Part shown: positions 26,165 to 39,769 of the stretch, piece by piece | Position numbering within the stretch: the stretch's first letter is position 1 | Layout: the number at the start of each line of letters is the position of its first letter | NCBI GenBank assembly: GCA_003342895.1 | Contig: PTFA01000361.1 | Coordinates: forward strand, 709,258 to 773,257 | DNA from: Casuarius casuarius | Taxonomy: Eukaryota > Chordata > Aves > Casuariiformes > Casuariidae | Direction: 5' to 3' | DNA: 64,000 bases | Translations under genes and position numbers: made by a program | Notes under the pieces: generated by a model | Told to the model about the DNA's origin: nothing | Seen by the model: the letters and a program-made list of their open reading frames with translations, nothing else | Database searches by the model: none

Positions 26165-29100
26165 CAACCAGTTACTGGAAGAAAATAAAGATTTGCAATA
26201 CATCTTCAAGAAAGGGCTGCACTAATGGCTTTGTACTCTCAGAATATACTCTGCTAGAAATGGGATCCTGAGATTGAGAGGACCTGACAGTCCTCAGTAT
26301 AGCACATCTTAAAACCTAGACCCATGAGCACTTTCCTATTTCAAACGGGGTAGAAGGTTCCCAAGTTTGGAGTTTCTGCTTTGAAAGGGTAATGTACTGT
26401 GACAGCTGGGAGGCTAGATGTAGTGTACTGAAACTAGTACTCATGATGAAGGATATATCTTTGCATTTATGCCTGTGAGTTTCTGATTTCCCCGTAGACA
26501 TAATAAGAATGTGATCACCTGATGTTGTATGCTTTAGATTTATTTATATTAGAAGCGTGGAACCAGACTAATGAAGCAAGGGGAGTAGGGCATTTTCATA
26601 ACATGTTTTTCATCACTGGCAAATCAGGGAATGCTAAAAATAAAGACAAATAGATACATATAATGTTCTATCAACATAGATTGTCTGATTTCTTTGGGAT
26701 ATGTGCCTAACATAGTGAACCCTTAGGCACTAAATGCATCTATAACAAACATACATACTTGTGTTTGCTTATAACAGCAACTTTAACAAAGCACTAATTT
26801 GCCCAGTTTTTAGACTATATCCATCTGGATGGTAAGAGCCTTTTTATCTTTGTGATATTCCAAAGAAAGTGGCACTGATTTCTCTTTTTATTGTCCGTGC
26901 TTCTTATGAAGTCCTCAGTGCAGGGAAAACTTACTGACCTTTTATTCCCCAAAACTTCTAGCCTTGCTTTGAGGAACCTGCAAAATTACATATAAATTCC
27001 AAAATACCAGGTAAATTTTAAAGAAATTCTAAGATTTTTTTTTGTACCTAAAATATTTGAAACTGTTTTATTACAAAACCAATGGCCAAAACTGCATCCA
27101 CACAGATATGTTTTCCATTTCAGATTTCAAATAGGGACATCAACTCTGAGTTCAATATGTAGTTTATTTTTAGCCCTTCATAAGATCTAGAAATCTAGTT
27201 TCTTTCTGATTCAGTGATCAATATTAGCATTCTGGATTGAACTGTCTGAACTGGCACTAATGGCATGGAATTTACATGCGATACCACTGTAAACAGTTAC
27301 CCAGAGGCTCCATGGAACCCCAAACACATCTTGAGGAAAGAGCAGGACATATCAAAGTATTTAAGTGCCAGAAATGACCATGTGTCCTGTCTTCTGTCTA
27401 GGGAAATATTCTGTTAAACCACATGTGGGGTGGATACAGTGCCAGATTAAGACATCTAAATTGAGGTGTATACATGTTGGTAGCTACATGTGAGCTACAT
27501 GTCTACAGTCTGATTGTGATCAATAGAAGTCTCACCAATGGAGGTGAGAATGATTCAGCTCACCCTTAAAGAGACAACAAGAGCTGGACAGCTGAATAGC
27601 TTTTAAGAATCTTTTGATGAATGGAGAACAGGCATTTTGTTCACATGTAGGCATTTACTGCTAACTATCCAAATTTAGGCAGTTTTATCTGAAGCACAGT
27701 CCCAGCGTAGCAAAAAGTGGCGTATGTCCACACTGTAATGGTAAGCGTAGGATGAGGTATCCTATAGTGCTTAAATGAGCATTCTTTTCCTGAAAACTTC
27801 CCAATTACAACTGATTAGAGTGTGGGGACTGTACGACCTGGGGCATGAATCTCATCTCTGTGAGATTTCTTCCCATTCTAATCTGATTAACTGAGCAGTC
27901 AAGTTCACAATATTATGTTTTCTGATACGGCTTGTAACTTCTAGTCCAAACCTTGTCAGANACGACAGTGACCCAGCACTCAGGATATTATAATGAAGAA
28001 CTTGACAACCTGAACTTCTGTTTTTGACTTATCAGGAAGTAAAGATTGTCTGCTGTTATATCATTGTATACTTCCCGTGTAGCTGTTGAGGAAGGACATA
28101 CCAGAACGGCATGTGATCACTTCTTGGTGTCACCTTTGCCACCTCAGTGAAACGTGTGGGCGTGCCTTGGCATATACTGCATATACTGAAAGGCATTTGC
28201 TTTGGTGAGAGACAAACCAAACAAAACCTCTTCCTGATTTTCTTCTGAAAAAGCCCCTATTCATTCTGGTTTCCACATAGTATGCCAAATCTTGCTACTC
28301 CAGACAATTTTCCCTTAACTTAGTTGGGATGACTCTAAATGTATACAATTGCAGTAGAGTAGATAATTTAGCTCAACTTCAGGTTTTCATGAATCCATGG
28401 AGCATCCCTGTTAATGCTGGCATCCTATCAAGATTTTTTGTTTTAGCCAATTGTACCCTTTTGAATCCCAGAAGGAAGTAATTACTGAAGCTGGTACTAA
28501 CCTCTTGATTTTTTCTCATATAAACCTCAATAAGAGTTCTTTATTTTAGTGATAATGACTGTATTTTAGTGATAAAAGATTAGATCCAAACTCCATCAAG
28601 ACTAGGGATTTCAGGAAACAATAGATCAGCCCCTGAGTGTGATTCAATCTCTGGTGACTATGCTGTTTGTCAAGACCACAGTGATTATGCAGATTTGTAT
28701 TAATTTCTCTAAGATACTGCTTTGGCATCTCATCTCAGTCATTGCTCTAGGGTTTTCCTTATGTCTGTCTTCCCTCTCCCATCTTTTTCTTCCGAAACTC
28801 TGTGTGGGAGTCATGTTTTTTCTGTGTGTGGAGAGAGAAGCATGTGGCAGTCGAAGGGTGGGGTTGCCAGAAGCTAATGAAGACAGAGGCTGCAGATGGA
28901 GCTGGTAAACTGTTGCTGAACCTTCTTTTTTAAATGGTGGGGGTGCAAGAAAAGAGAGCGTGCTGGAAAAGCTGGAAGATGTTCAGATCTGTGGGAAGAA
29001 GCAGAAACTTTGGGACTTGTATCATTTTAATTGATCGGTCAGATACAAATTATGTAAATTGTGCTAGACAACAGTGGTGCATATACACATCTTTATTCAG

Positions 29101-31505
29101 AGTGAACATAATATATACATTTTAATAAAAGGATTCAAGTGAGTGGCTTTAATCCCCTGGTACAAATAAGCAGATGCATATGGGTCAGAGAATGCATCAC
29201 GGGTTAGAAAGCTCTTAGTGTTTTTTATATGTGCTCTGTGCTTTTGGAGGTTCACTGTGCTTCAAATGTGGAGTTAGGAAACCATACTTCCTTCTCATAT
29301 TACATAGAGTTAAAGGGAGAAATAGACTGCAGGGAAATATACTTCAGATAAAATGCTATGATAATGCAGCATTTTTCGAAGGTCAAAGAAATGCAGAGTC
29401 CAGATTAAACACTCTGCAATATGTAAATGCCACGCCACGTATGTTGGAGCTAGGCTTGAGTGCTGCAGGGGTAGAAAGCCTGTGTCTGCATCTGATTTTG
29501 GATGGAATATTGTTTGTTGCAGTAAACCAATTGCCTAGCCCCGATTGTTTTAGCGATGAGCTGATCAATATCCCATTACTGGATGTAACAGGGGCTGCAG
29601 GAAGTGCACGGAAGATTTTAATGCATGAATTATGCATGCTGTGCTTATTCTTTAGTCTCAGAGCAGAGTGACAGAGATTGTAAAGATGACTGGGATAGTT
29701 TCTTGCATAAAGTGACTGCAGTGAAATGCTTCATATTTTCATGCACACAAGCAGCATTGAGTGGGACGGCCTATTTAAGAAGATATAAATCCCTGAGTTT
29801 ACAGCACAGAATGCTTGATTTGAAAGCATTGCAGCCATGTACAGAGCCAATTTTCCTGCTGCCTAACCTGTTTTCTACAGAAGGTTGGCTGAGGGATGCT
29901 AACGGCTGTGCTTTGCTCTGAGGTCACAGCTTGAAGTCTTTTTTTTTAATTTGCTTTCTGCGGCAGGAGAGGATCTGTGAAGTTTATTGGTGCAACCATC
30001 CTTGTATTTTTCAAAAATACACACTCGGAATAGTTATTATGAAAAAGGACAAGAAGGAATTCACCATCTAAGGTAAAGAAGAGGTATTTTTTATTTGTAG
30101 ATTTGAGTGCAGAAGATGGAATATGCTGAGGCAGGATTATGATGATGCAGTGTGGTTACATTGACTCAGATATCTGCTGGAATGCAGAGTCAGGTTTCTT
30201 AAATAGATACGGCTGCATGGATCCTGCTAGTGTGATTGTTTTAAAATGATCGTTTAAATATTATTGAGAATAAATATTGTTATACTTTCTGAATCCTGCA
30301 GTTTATTCAAGAACGTGCATTTCTGACCAGTTTCTATCTACTACAGATGACTGCATTGTGGGGAGGGGCAGGACAGTCACCAAGCTCAAGCCGTATGATA
30401 ACACGATCTATTTCTTTTGAGTTCCTAATAGAATAGTGACAGTGAAATTTAATTGAGTTTTATTCATATAACTGTATATTTTCTGTAACATTTGCAAGCT
30501 ACAGTAAAATGTGTGTCAGGCAAACAAGGTCCCAGAATCTATTCCTTGACTGTCCTGTAAATAACTAAGATGATCAAACTGTTACATTTTGGATAAAAGC
30601 CTGGGCTGTAATACAGTCAAGAAACAAACCTGTCCTTATTGTCCTTCAGAAAACTATGTGCTGTCTGAGGTTTTACATACAGAGAGATCTATTTCCAATT
30701 ATGTATTTTGCTGGAAATATAAGAAATTAGAGATTTTAAAGCATCCACAAGCTTTTCATTTGCGTATTTCACAATTCAGAATATATTCAAGAAAATTGTT
30801 ATCTAACCAATGTATACCAATATAACCAATCTAACCAATAGCATCTTTTAAAAGAAGGGAAGTTAAATTACATTATTCTTGCTTATTAAATGTTTTAACA
30901 CAATAAATGCTTAAATATTTATATAGCCTTAATATTTTGTGTATTTGTAAATGCAATATATGGAGAACACAGGCTCAAGTGTAGTACAATCAATTTATAT
31001 TCTGTATTCAGTAGCTTGAAGATTTATCCATACTTGCAAATAGAAATATTGTCACAAAGAATTAAAAATTGCTGATTTAATAAGTCTGAAAAAATGTTTG
31101 CTATGGGATCAGAATTAACTAGGTATTGCTAGTATGTGTTATAGACAGTCACAACAGAAATCCCATGTGCTACCATTCTTTGGGTAAATGCCTTTTTTCT
31201 TTGAATTCACATTGTTATTTGACATTTATATTTAATGACCCCTGATGGATCTGATTAGAACCCATGATTCGTTGTGCTACGTTGTGCAGAGACATGTAGG
31301 GACCCCTGCCTCAAAGGACAGCTTGTATTTGGTTATCAATTACCTGGATAAAGGTCCCTTAAGGAGTCTGTGAGGAACTGAATAATCACCCAGAAAAATA
31401 CTGTACCAGAAATCAGTCATTGCTAATATTGCCCATCTCAGAAGAGAGGACATTATGATTACTTATTTGCTTTCTGCTAAAAACATATCAGGCGATCATC
31501 AAATC
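26165..31505. other. AT-rich non-coding DNA, no gene recognised
   Basis: No transposon or gene is recognised. The most structured part is 29370-29670, where base composition is more balanced. A 146-codon plus-strand frame (29231-29671) overlaps an 84-codon minus-strand frame there, and two ATGCAT hexamers flank GAATT at 29621-29637. The CCAAT array at 30807-30839 lies in this block. A single unresolved base is at 27961. Confidence 0.6.
30807..30839 (+). promoter_or_regulatory. Four CCAAT boxes at 9-10 bp spacing
   Basis: Exact CCAAT pentamers start at 30807, 30817, 30826 and 30835, three of them within TAACCAAT. Each could be an NF-Y/CBF recognition core. The spacing is close to one helical turn, tighter than the spacing usual for tandem NF-Y binding. 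A decayed 9-10-bp minisatellite is therefore an equally good explanation. No TATA box or gene start is evident downstream. Confidence 0.3.
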
Positions 31506-31509
31506 GAAG

Positions 31510-31810
31510 TGGCGTTTTTGAGACATTCTGTGAGGACTGCGTACGGCATCGCCTGGTCCCACAGGTTAGCAATTTCCTCNTTGCCTTTGCGAGAGCTGCT
31601 CTGCCGGCCCTTGCAGGGGGATGTGTGCTTCTGTCAGCCTTCCTGGGCTGGGGGAGGCTGGTGTGTCTCAGGGCGAAGGTCTCTTGGGCCTGCAGGGACA
31701 GGAGGGGCTGCTTGCCAGCATCTTGAAGGCCTCCTGCGTGCTGAGTCACCGAGCAGTTTTAGGAGGTGCTCACTAGCCCCCTGGCTGTAGGCACATCAGC
31801 TCCTGCAGAG
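31510..31810. other. Small GC-rich, CpG-containing patch
   Basis: About 300 bases are clearly richer in GC and CpG than the flanks (TGCGTACGGCATCGCC, CTGCCGGCCC and GGGCGAAGG are visible). Frames are open on both strands (111 codons plus, 90 codons minus), which fits high GC better than coding. It may be an old transposable-element piece or a very small CpG-type regulatory patch. Family unknown. An unresolved base lies at 31580. Confidence 0.4.
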
Positions 31811-34460
31811 ATGAAGCCTGTGTGTGGGAAAAAAAAGTACGTGTATAGGGAAGAAGAGTATCCAGGGTGAACGGAGAGAGGAAACCTTTAAAAATCCTCG
31901 CTGGCAAACACTGCATCTCGAGTGTGATGAGTGCAAGCACATTTCTGGGTGTGTGAAGTTGGGGCTGGGAATCCTTGCGGGGGAAACAACAGTGGCAGAA
32001 GTGAAGTGGAGAGCTCAAACCATAGTAACAAGAAAGATGTACACATTAAGTGACCTCTTGGAAATGTGCTAGTGATTCTTCATTTGTCATAAAGAAGCGA
32101 ATAATTTTCTCAGCCTCTGACATAAAGTATCACTTGAAATGCATAATTTAGAGATAAAGCAGACTTTTAACAATGCAAAGGGATATAAAAAAAGAATAAC
32201 AGGAGAAAAAAACTTCCTAGACTCCTCTCATTTGATTAATTAGGGAATGCCTAACAGTGTATCAGAGTAACTAAGTGAAGGAATGGAAAACTATGAGAGT
32301 GACACATGTGCACAATTAGGGGTGTGTGCATTCAAATACTGAATTCAGAGCACGCGTGCCTCTCCTGAAGTCACCTCGATCTGAAGAAAGGGCTTATGTG
32401 TTTCAGTGCTTTATTAGTTTTTCCAGATTTATCAGTCAGCTGAATAAACGTTGCTGATGTTCTTGGAGCATTTTAAGTATAACACAGCTGTTGTCACAGA
32501 GGCAGATAAGTGTTAATAACTACCTCCTTATTTTTCATGATTGAAAGAGGCGTACTTAAGTTTGTGTTTAAAGAAGAAACAGATATACTAATAAATGGTA
32601 AAGAAGTGGAAATACTAATTTTCAGTAAGAAGTAATGACTAGGATTTTCAAGGTATTTTAGGTGTCCAGTGTCCATTAAAATTCACTGGGGACTGGGATC
32701 TTAAATCCCTCTGGCTGAGATTTTCAAGGAAGCATATATAGATATTTAAGTGATTACAGAGAAAACAGCTTGAATAAGAAGCAAGGAAAACAAAGGCAGC
32801 CCAGCAACTCTTTGCTATTAATATAGGTAATTAGAGGAAGATCAGAAATTGTTTTTTGTTCTCACTGCCATTCCCTCAGACAACTGTATGATTGTATCAT
32901 TAAAAACATCAAGAAACAGTCCAGGATATTATTTGGAGAAAAATGCAAGGAAGGGAAGATCTTGGAAAGTATCTTATTAGAAAGGAATATTATTGGAAAA
33001 ATGCAGTGCAATGTGGACAGAAGCGTCCTTTATTAACCTTTTGGAATATTTCTCTCCCGTTATAGTGTCAAAGATTGAACAATGGAACATGGTTTTCTCA
33101 AATTCTGACTTTGCAAATTTTGAGTAACTAATCTGGACTTAATTTGGGGAAATTGTCTTATTATAAATAAGTCCGTAATCAGAGAATTGATGCCTCCTAC
33201 CACATCTCATTGATTTTGTTCTTGCTCTGGGCTTTAGAGCAAGCCCATTCAGTACAGTTAATAACTGANTGGGTGGCTACTTATGAAAATCAGAAAGTTC
33301 AAGAACTGATGCGTAGGCAGCGTGTGAACTCAGATGAACAAAATACAGTTCTCAGTCGCTGTTGTAGTAAAGTGGCCTTGTAATCCTTTTGGAATATGTC
33401 TCTGTGATAAATAAGATGGAAGGTTTGTTTTTCTGGTTTATATGGTTTTTACTGTAGGAGAGAGAAAGCAGAAGAGGTGATACTGGCAAAAATTCACAGG
33501 AATTGATGCATACTAAGTGATCATGCTGTAAGAATAGTTCCAAAAGCAGTAAAGTAGTAGATGGTAGGTATGAAAATTCTTTGTTGTGTATGTCTTTGTT
33601 AACAGGAAAATGTTTGTAAGGTATGAAAAACATGCTAAAAATTACTTTTTTCTGTAGCTCAGTGTGTTATACACTGTTACTAGTCATTTATTTATTTCAC
33701 ATTTCCTGCTGTGGTAGGGAAGAGATAAGTGAGAATAGTCAGATTGCTTATGATTGAAAACATCTTCAGAGAGTTAAAAATTGGTAGTTTCATAGAATCA
33801 ATTTAAGTAATCTATGAGTACCTCAGCAGTATAGACAAAAATATGTCTGTATGTGAGTATATATTTGTGTGTCTGTGCTACCTGCTCACTCAACAAATTT
33901 GTTCCTTTACCTCTATTTTTTCAGCAGAAACTAATCATAGCTACTTTTTATTTAATTTGTTAGTATATGATAGCATTTCCCTGTAAATAACACTGAAGGG
34001 ATAACTGAGGTGAGTTCTGTTAAATACCACTCATCGACAGCATTGAACATACATTTGACTTAGCTGAGCAGCAAGAGAGCTGAAACCTCATTATTCCATT
34101 TGCCGAAGACATTATACAGAGTACAGTGATATTTCAGTATGTTGTAAACAAGCATTTTAATCTCTTAGGAGAAACTGTTAAGAGGAGCCAGTGCCTTAGG
34201 ATTTTTACTGGTAGCAGTATATTTGCTATAAAAGTGCTGGTACACTAAAGATTACTTTGTAAGAATAATTATTCACCTGCCTTTTGAGATGGAAGCTATA
34301 AATCCATTGATTAATGTAGGTAAGTGAAGCTATATAGAGTTTTTCAGACTGGCTCTTGGAACTACATTTCTTTCCTTAGTTTAAAAATTGGTTAGTGTTT
34401 TCTTACAGCACTATTCTTTGATTTGGAACAGGTATCCTTGTGTCTCCTACAGTAAACATT

Positions 34461-34485
34461 CCCTAGTAGTAGTAGTAAACTAGGG
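34461..34485. repeat. (TAG)n with flanking inverted repeat
   Basis: Four TAG units lie between the exact 7-bp arms CCCTAGT and ACTAGGG. Confidence 0.7.
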
Positions 34486-37400
34486 ACATGTTAACTGGTG
34501 GAACAACATGACAGAAAATAAAAGAAGGGTCTTACCAAGGTCAGTTCCTCAGGTTTAGTGTTTATAGCAAATAAAATGTATTAATGTAATAACATAGAAA
34601 TCAGCAAACCTTTTAATACAGGGAGTTCAAAGGCCTTTCTTTAGGGTGTTGGAGACCTGCCTTAGCACTGTATTCTTCCCTCTTCTGCCCAGCAACTAAT
34701 TTCCTATTCTGAATCCTTCTTCAAAGGAGAAGGGAACGATGATCTTATTCATTAGATATAAGGTTGTTCCCGTTGCACCATATTACAGGATGAAATTGTC
34801 CTCAGGCTGTTTTCTGTTTGTTTCTTTGTGGAGAAACTCAGTTTTCTCAAAATGTCTCGCTAGTGCTCTTCTGATGGCATGAATGTCAGTAGTTTGATAT
34901 TTTTTATGTCACAAAGCTTTGTACTAGTTGTTACTGACTAGCAAATAATGTAAAAATATAAATACCAAAATTGATTGAATTTACCCATTGAAAGGAAGAA
35001 CTATTTTGATAAGTCTGCATCTCTGGATACAGCAATGATGATTAGTTTTCATCAGTCACTTTGGGAAAGCATAGGCTTATAGGAAAACACTGAAATCAGA
35101 ATAACTGGAATCTCTTCACTCGCTAGACCAGCCAAACAATGTGCTTGCTACAGACCATTATGACAGTGCTCTACAGACTTATGTAACTTGTATCCAGCCT
35201 GTGCCAAATTTTAACTTATGCTCTGTGAGGTAGGTTCAGCTATTTTTAGGGACCAAAGTAAGTAGCTTTTTGTGGAAGGGCTGGAACTGAACTCTTCCTA
35301 AACATGCTTTATTTAAGTTTCTAGGTTTGGAAAACTGGGCCCTTTGGAAAATGTTCCTAGTGGGTGATGAGCAGGATTTCATAGCTGCAGGGAAGAGCTG
35401 CAGAATAGTCACAATACTGGCCAGTGTTTGTCCTCCTCCTGGGGCAGAGCACACTGTTCTCTGCCTTTCTTTGGAAAGCTTCAGGAATGGAAGAAGTCCC
35501 ACTGAGGGAGCCAAAGTTCAATGGGGAAACAGCCAAAGGGCTGGGAACTGGAACCTGGGCAAAGACCGTTTTCCTGTGCCAAATGGAGAGACAGGTGTTT
35601 CTTCTGATTTTTACTTTATACTTCTTTTTTGGAAACCTGTTTCTTGGAGTGACTCAAATTGAACCGCTACTACTACATTCATACACAGTTTCCTGGGGAT
35701 AAAACTAACATTGTATCTACAGTGACTTTCTCTGCATGCAAGGGGTAGAGGGTATGGGAAGGAGGAAGGGAAATCTTGAGAGAAAAAGTGAGAGCTTCTG
35801 CAGGCTCCCTAGGATCTAAGCAGAGAGTGGCTGAGGAGTTTTCTACTGTTTGTTTGAGGTATCTTGAGGATTATTGATGTTTACATGGGATTTGAACCTC
35901 TCTTAAGCAGTTCTGAAGGAGCCTTTTTGTCATGCAATATCTGGATATAATGAGTCTCACTTAGTCAATTTTTCATAATAGTTTAAGATCACAAATGAGG
36001 AGTACGTCAGCTTATTGATAGCGTTGGCTGGGATTTGATGCTGTTGATTAGATATTTGGAGAAGCAGAATCACATTTATCTAAATTGAGATTTGACCAGG
36101 CAACCCAAACAATCATTTGTTACATGATTATTGCATCTGCCGTAATTTAGAAACTTCAAAAGGAAGATCAATATGAGTAGAAACAATGGAGTAGAACATG
36201 TCAGTTCCTGAGGAACTCTGCTGCTTCCCCTGCACAGCGGTTCATGGGGCTCAGTATAAACTGGCAGTGACAGCCTCAACATCACGTGTTGGTTGTTTCC
36301 TCCCACAAGAGAGGTTTCAGATTATCCAGGAACCCTATTGCCAGTATAGACTTAAGTCTTGCATAGGAGCTATACCTTAACTGTTTGTGCATTACATGCA
36401 GCTCAAGAACCTCACATTGGCTACTGATGCTGTCGCTGCTAATCTGTTCTCTTGCCTGTAGTAACACCATAAATTGAGAGTATGCAGGTTTTCTCATGGA
36501 CAATACGAGAATTTCTGCTGTTAGCTTGCATAAATAAAAGCTTTTTATAGCTTAGGACCTAGAAAAATCCCCGTTTGACTCTTAGCCATCTTTTTTTCTC
36601 TCTTGAGCCATTTCATGGCAAAAAAAGGAAGGGGAAAGGACAAAAGATCTAGGCTTGTAGGTCATTACTGTGTTCATAGCAAATGTACTTAAACATCTAT
36701 CATTTTGCACATTTCTGTATTTATTGGCAGTGACATGGAGTCATGTCCCTATAGAAATTATTCCAAATGTGTGTTTCAGGTTCCTGAATATTTTTGCACT
36801 ATATTAGAGCTCAGGAATTCCTGTTACTAAATTTGCGATGGTGATGTAGCACTGTATTAATCGCAGTGGCATTTGTAGAATTACTTCTGCACTTTTTTTC
36901 ATTATTGATTTTATACTCAGCTTGAAGCAGTGAAAATTCTGTGCTGGAAAATAACTATGTAGTTCTATTACTGTTCCAGAATAAAAGATTTCTTTTCCTG
37001 ATTGGGTTCAAATGCTTTATCTTTTATCAGAAACGCACACTGCAAAGGAAGTAAGGGTGCTCTGCTATCTACCTTTTAGAGCTCCAAGCCTGATTGTTCC
37101 TTTCTGTCCTTGCTGTTTCCATACGCACTTTGAGACATGCTGTTGAAAGGTATCTGCTGGAGGAAGAAGAGCGGGCATGCACTTTGCTGGTGTTAGAGGA
37201 ATGCCTATTAGTTACTACTCTTATCTTGTCCCACTCATGAAATTTTCTGAAGTCGTCTTTGTGACTAAATCTGTGCATCTGAGGTCTGTGAATTCTAGTT
37301 GTGGTGGTGTTTTCTTTTCCTCCCTCTTTCACCATTTTTACTTGTTAAGTGCTCAGTGCATTCCAGTGGGATATATGTGCATTGATTCCATTCAACCTGC

Positions 37401-38800
37401 TGGGACAGGGAAGAAAAAAAGCTTCTTCCCATCTATCCATCCTGCTATGGGAATGGAAACATGCTCCAGCAGGGGTTGCTAATTCAGCAAGAAAAACTGG
37501 GACCCCAGTCCCTTGGTGAGTTCCTCCTCATCTTCATTCTTCCTTCCTCCTCATCTCTCAAACGCTAGTCTGTGCAACAACCACCTTTAGCCCAGAGGCC
37601 TGTGAGCTGGTCTCCTGATATGTTGGGAAAGGCTTGGAGGGGAAGGAGAACCAAACTAAAAGCTAACTATATCTCTTGCTTCTACTGGTAGGGGTGCTGC
37701 AGTAGTTCCTTACTCTAAATGTTCTGTCATCCTTGCAACTGGCTAGCTATGTAGAAAGCTAGCTCTCTCCCTGGTCTCTCTCTCCTCTGCTTGCTTGTTC
37801 CAAGGGCCAAATAGAGTTACCTCACCTCAGCCCCCAAAGGAGATTAACAGCATTGGTGCTGGGAGCCCAGGCACTTCACTCCCACTTTTCCCCAGGAAAT
37901 TTCAACACTTGAGGTTGAACTCTTCGTCATCTTATTAGGCAGCTCCAAAACAGTGGGGAAGAACATTGTCCCCATTTCTTCTATCTCCCTTCCCCTTAGC
38001 CTGCAGAGCTGCTCTAAAACCTATAGGTAGCTTACCCATCAGAAAAGGTGAACTTAGCCAACTGATGATTTGACAACTAATGGCATGAAACACTGTCCTG
38101 TGTATTTTTTCTTCATGATTTGGGTACTAAGCAACACAGAAAAATCCTGAAAGATAAATTTAGCATTCAGTCTATTTTGGCCTCCCTGGTTTTCTCATTT
38201 AGTATATGAAGTTGTAGTTTATTGATTACTCCATAAATATGAGAGCAAGAATGGGTTCTCATCCTGATGGGAAAGTCAGTCAAGTGTCGATACTTACAGT
38301 TCTTGAAAGGATAATATTACATATCATTGTCAATGATGGCAGGACTGCAGTACTTCCAAGCAAACTCTTCTAAAAAACATCTGTCTTGAATCTGATAGTA
38401 ATGGCAGAAGTGGCTGCATCTCATAATGCATCAGCTTCAAGATGGAGACAGCTTAAATTCTGAGAAAAACCGTGTAAAGAAAGTTTTTCAATGGAGGCTT
38501 ATATGTTCTTTTATGATCCTAGCAACCCATTTTGGTTGGAGGACAGAACGCAACAATCCTCTTTCTTTGCAATGCTCCGTTACTAGATAGTTCTTTCTGC
38601 CATGAAAAGGGTACTTTTCCTTTTGTGCACTGGACTTGCACTAGTTCTGTTACCTGGATGTGTTCTGTACCTGCAAAGGTGATGGCAGCATCTATCTCAA
38701 AAATTGCAGCTCACTGCTGAATGCAACAGTGTGAATTCAACCTTTTCCAGCTGTACTTTGGGTAAGTCCTCTGGATTTGTTCGGTTCCCCAATTTAGACT

Positions 38801-38848
38801 AACACAGATAGTAGAAGAATATGTAACACAGATAGTAGAAGAATATGT
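38801..38848. repeat. 24-bp tandem duplication
   Basis: Two exact adjacent 24-bp copies, each beginning AACACAGATAGTAGAAG and ending GAATATGT. The exact identity suggests a recent duplication or a length polymorphism. Confidence 0.95.
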
Positions 38849-39261
38849 ATATATCTCCATTTGCATTGTACAGAAGATATAATTACAGTGTTTGCGGAAC
38901 ATTTGGTGTACTACAGTAGGTGCATTGTCTAGGTGACTAAGGATCTGGCTCTTGTGCAGCATAGCACTTTGCTCATGAATTTTACCCATACTGAGCAGGT
39001 AACTCTCATTTCACTTTTAGAACGTGGTAGTGGCCACCTGCCTACATATAATAAGCACCCCAAAGATAAGTCTGCTTGATTCATCGTGTATCATTTTTCA
39101 TATTCCATTTGTCTATGACTAATCTGATTAGCTCTCTGATATTGCTAAGAAGAGCAATACCTGATGTGACATTACAGGAAATAAGTCTGACACAAAAGAA
39201 GGAAGTATTTTCATGTGAAATGTAATATCCAGACTCTTGAAAACATATGAAATAGTATAGA

Positions 39262-39768
39262 TATAGAGTATGATTCTTCAGCCTTGGAAAGAGCTGTCTG
39301 GGGGAGTGAGAGGAAAGATATGATAGAGCTCTATTAAATTATGAAGGGCATGCAGAAGGTGAACAGGGAATGACTGTTCACTGTTTTTCGTAATAATTTC
39401 ATTTGAAGCTTCCTCGTTCTTTCATGAGAAAATGTTCAGAATGAACAAAAGAATATATTCTCCATGTAATGAATGGTCAAACTATTGGTTTTATTGCTAC
39501 AGGATGTGTTGGTCCAAAGTATTTTCACATGGACTCAAAAAGCAATCAAACAAATATGCAGAAGAGCAATCCATCAAAGGCTATTTAAGCAGAAGGGTAC
39601 TACCTCTGATTCAGGAAGTCCCTAAATCACAAAGCTCTGGAAGGAGAGTGTTTGGAGGAAACATCATGGTTATATCATCCTGGTCTCATTCTCTTGGGCA
39701 TTGCCAGAGGCAGGATACCAGGCCAGATGCACCATCATCTTACCCAGTGTAGTTGTTCTTAGGTTTGA
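39262..39768 (+). mobile_element. CR1 LINE fragment, sense, decayed ORF2 end plus 3' tail
   Basis: CR1 is an autonomous non-LTR retrotransposon whose ORF2 encodes an endonuclease and reverse transcriptase. This copy starts inside the C-terminal part of ORF2. In the frame beginning near 39320 the readable peptide is IELY*IMKGMQKVNRE*LFT, which follows the conserved CR1 ORF2 C-terminal segment but is broken by two stop codons. Sequence up to about 39500 continues the family pattern, including the conserved TTGCTACAGGATGT block. The 3' tail ends near 39767 in a decayed CCCAGT...GTTCTTAGGTT terminus, matching the family ending TCTGACCCAGTATGGCC followed by TTCTTATGTT. It is 5'-truncated, as nearly all CR1 copies are, and is an old dead copy. 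Assignment rests on remembered family sequence, without alignment. Confidence 0.8.
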
Positions 39769-39769
39769 A

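Larger units (their letters stand above)
31815..39260. other. AT-rich non-coding DNA, no gene recognised
   Basis: No gene or clear transposon is recognised in 7.4 kb. Small items are a 7-bp inverted repeat around a (TAG)n run at 34461-34485, a 24-bp tandem duplication at 38801-38848, and pyrimidine-rich sequence near 37500-37560. Open frames of 111 codons (35327-35662) and 101 codons (37177-37482) overlap frames on the opposite strand and match nothing I know. An unresolved base lies at 33269. Confidence 0.65.

Noticed and set aside
31824..32072. 82-codon plus-strand frame with a Cys-x-x-Cys pattern as a small zinc-binding protein
   Set aside because: A single CxxC in a short random frame is expected by chance. 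There are no further metal ligands in a recognised arrangement.
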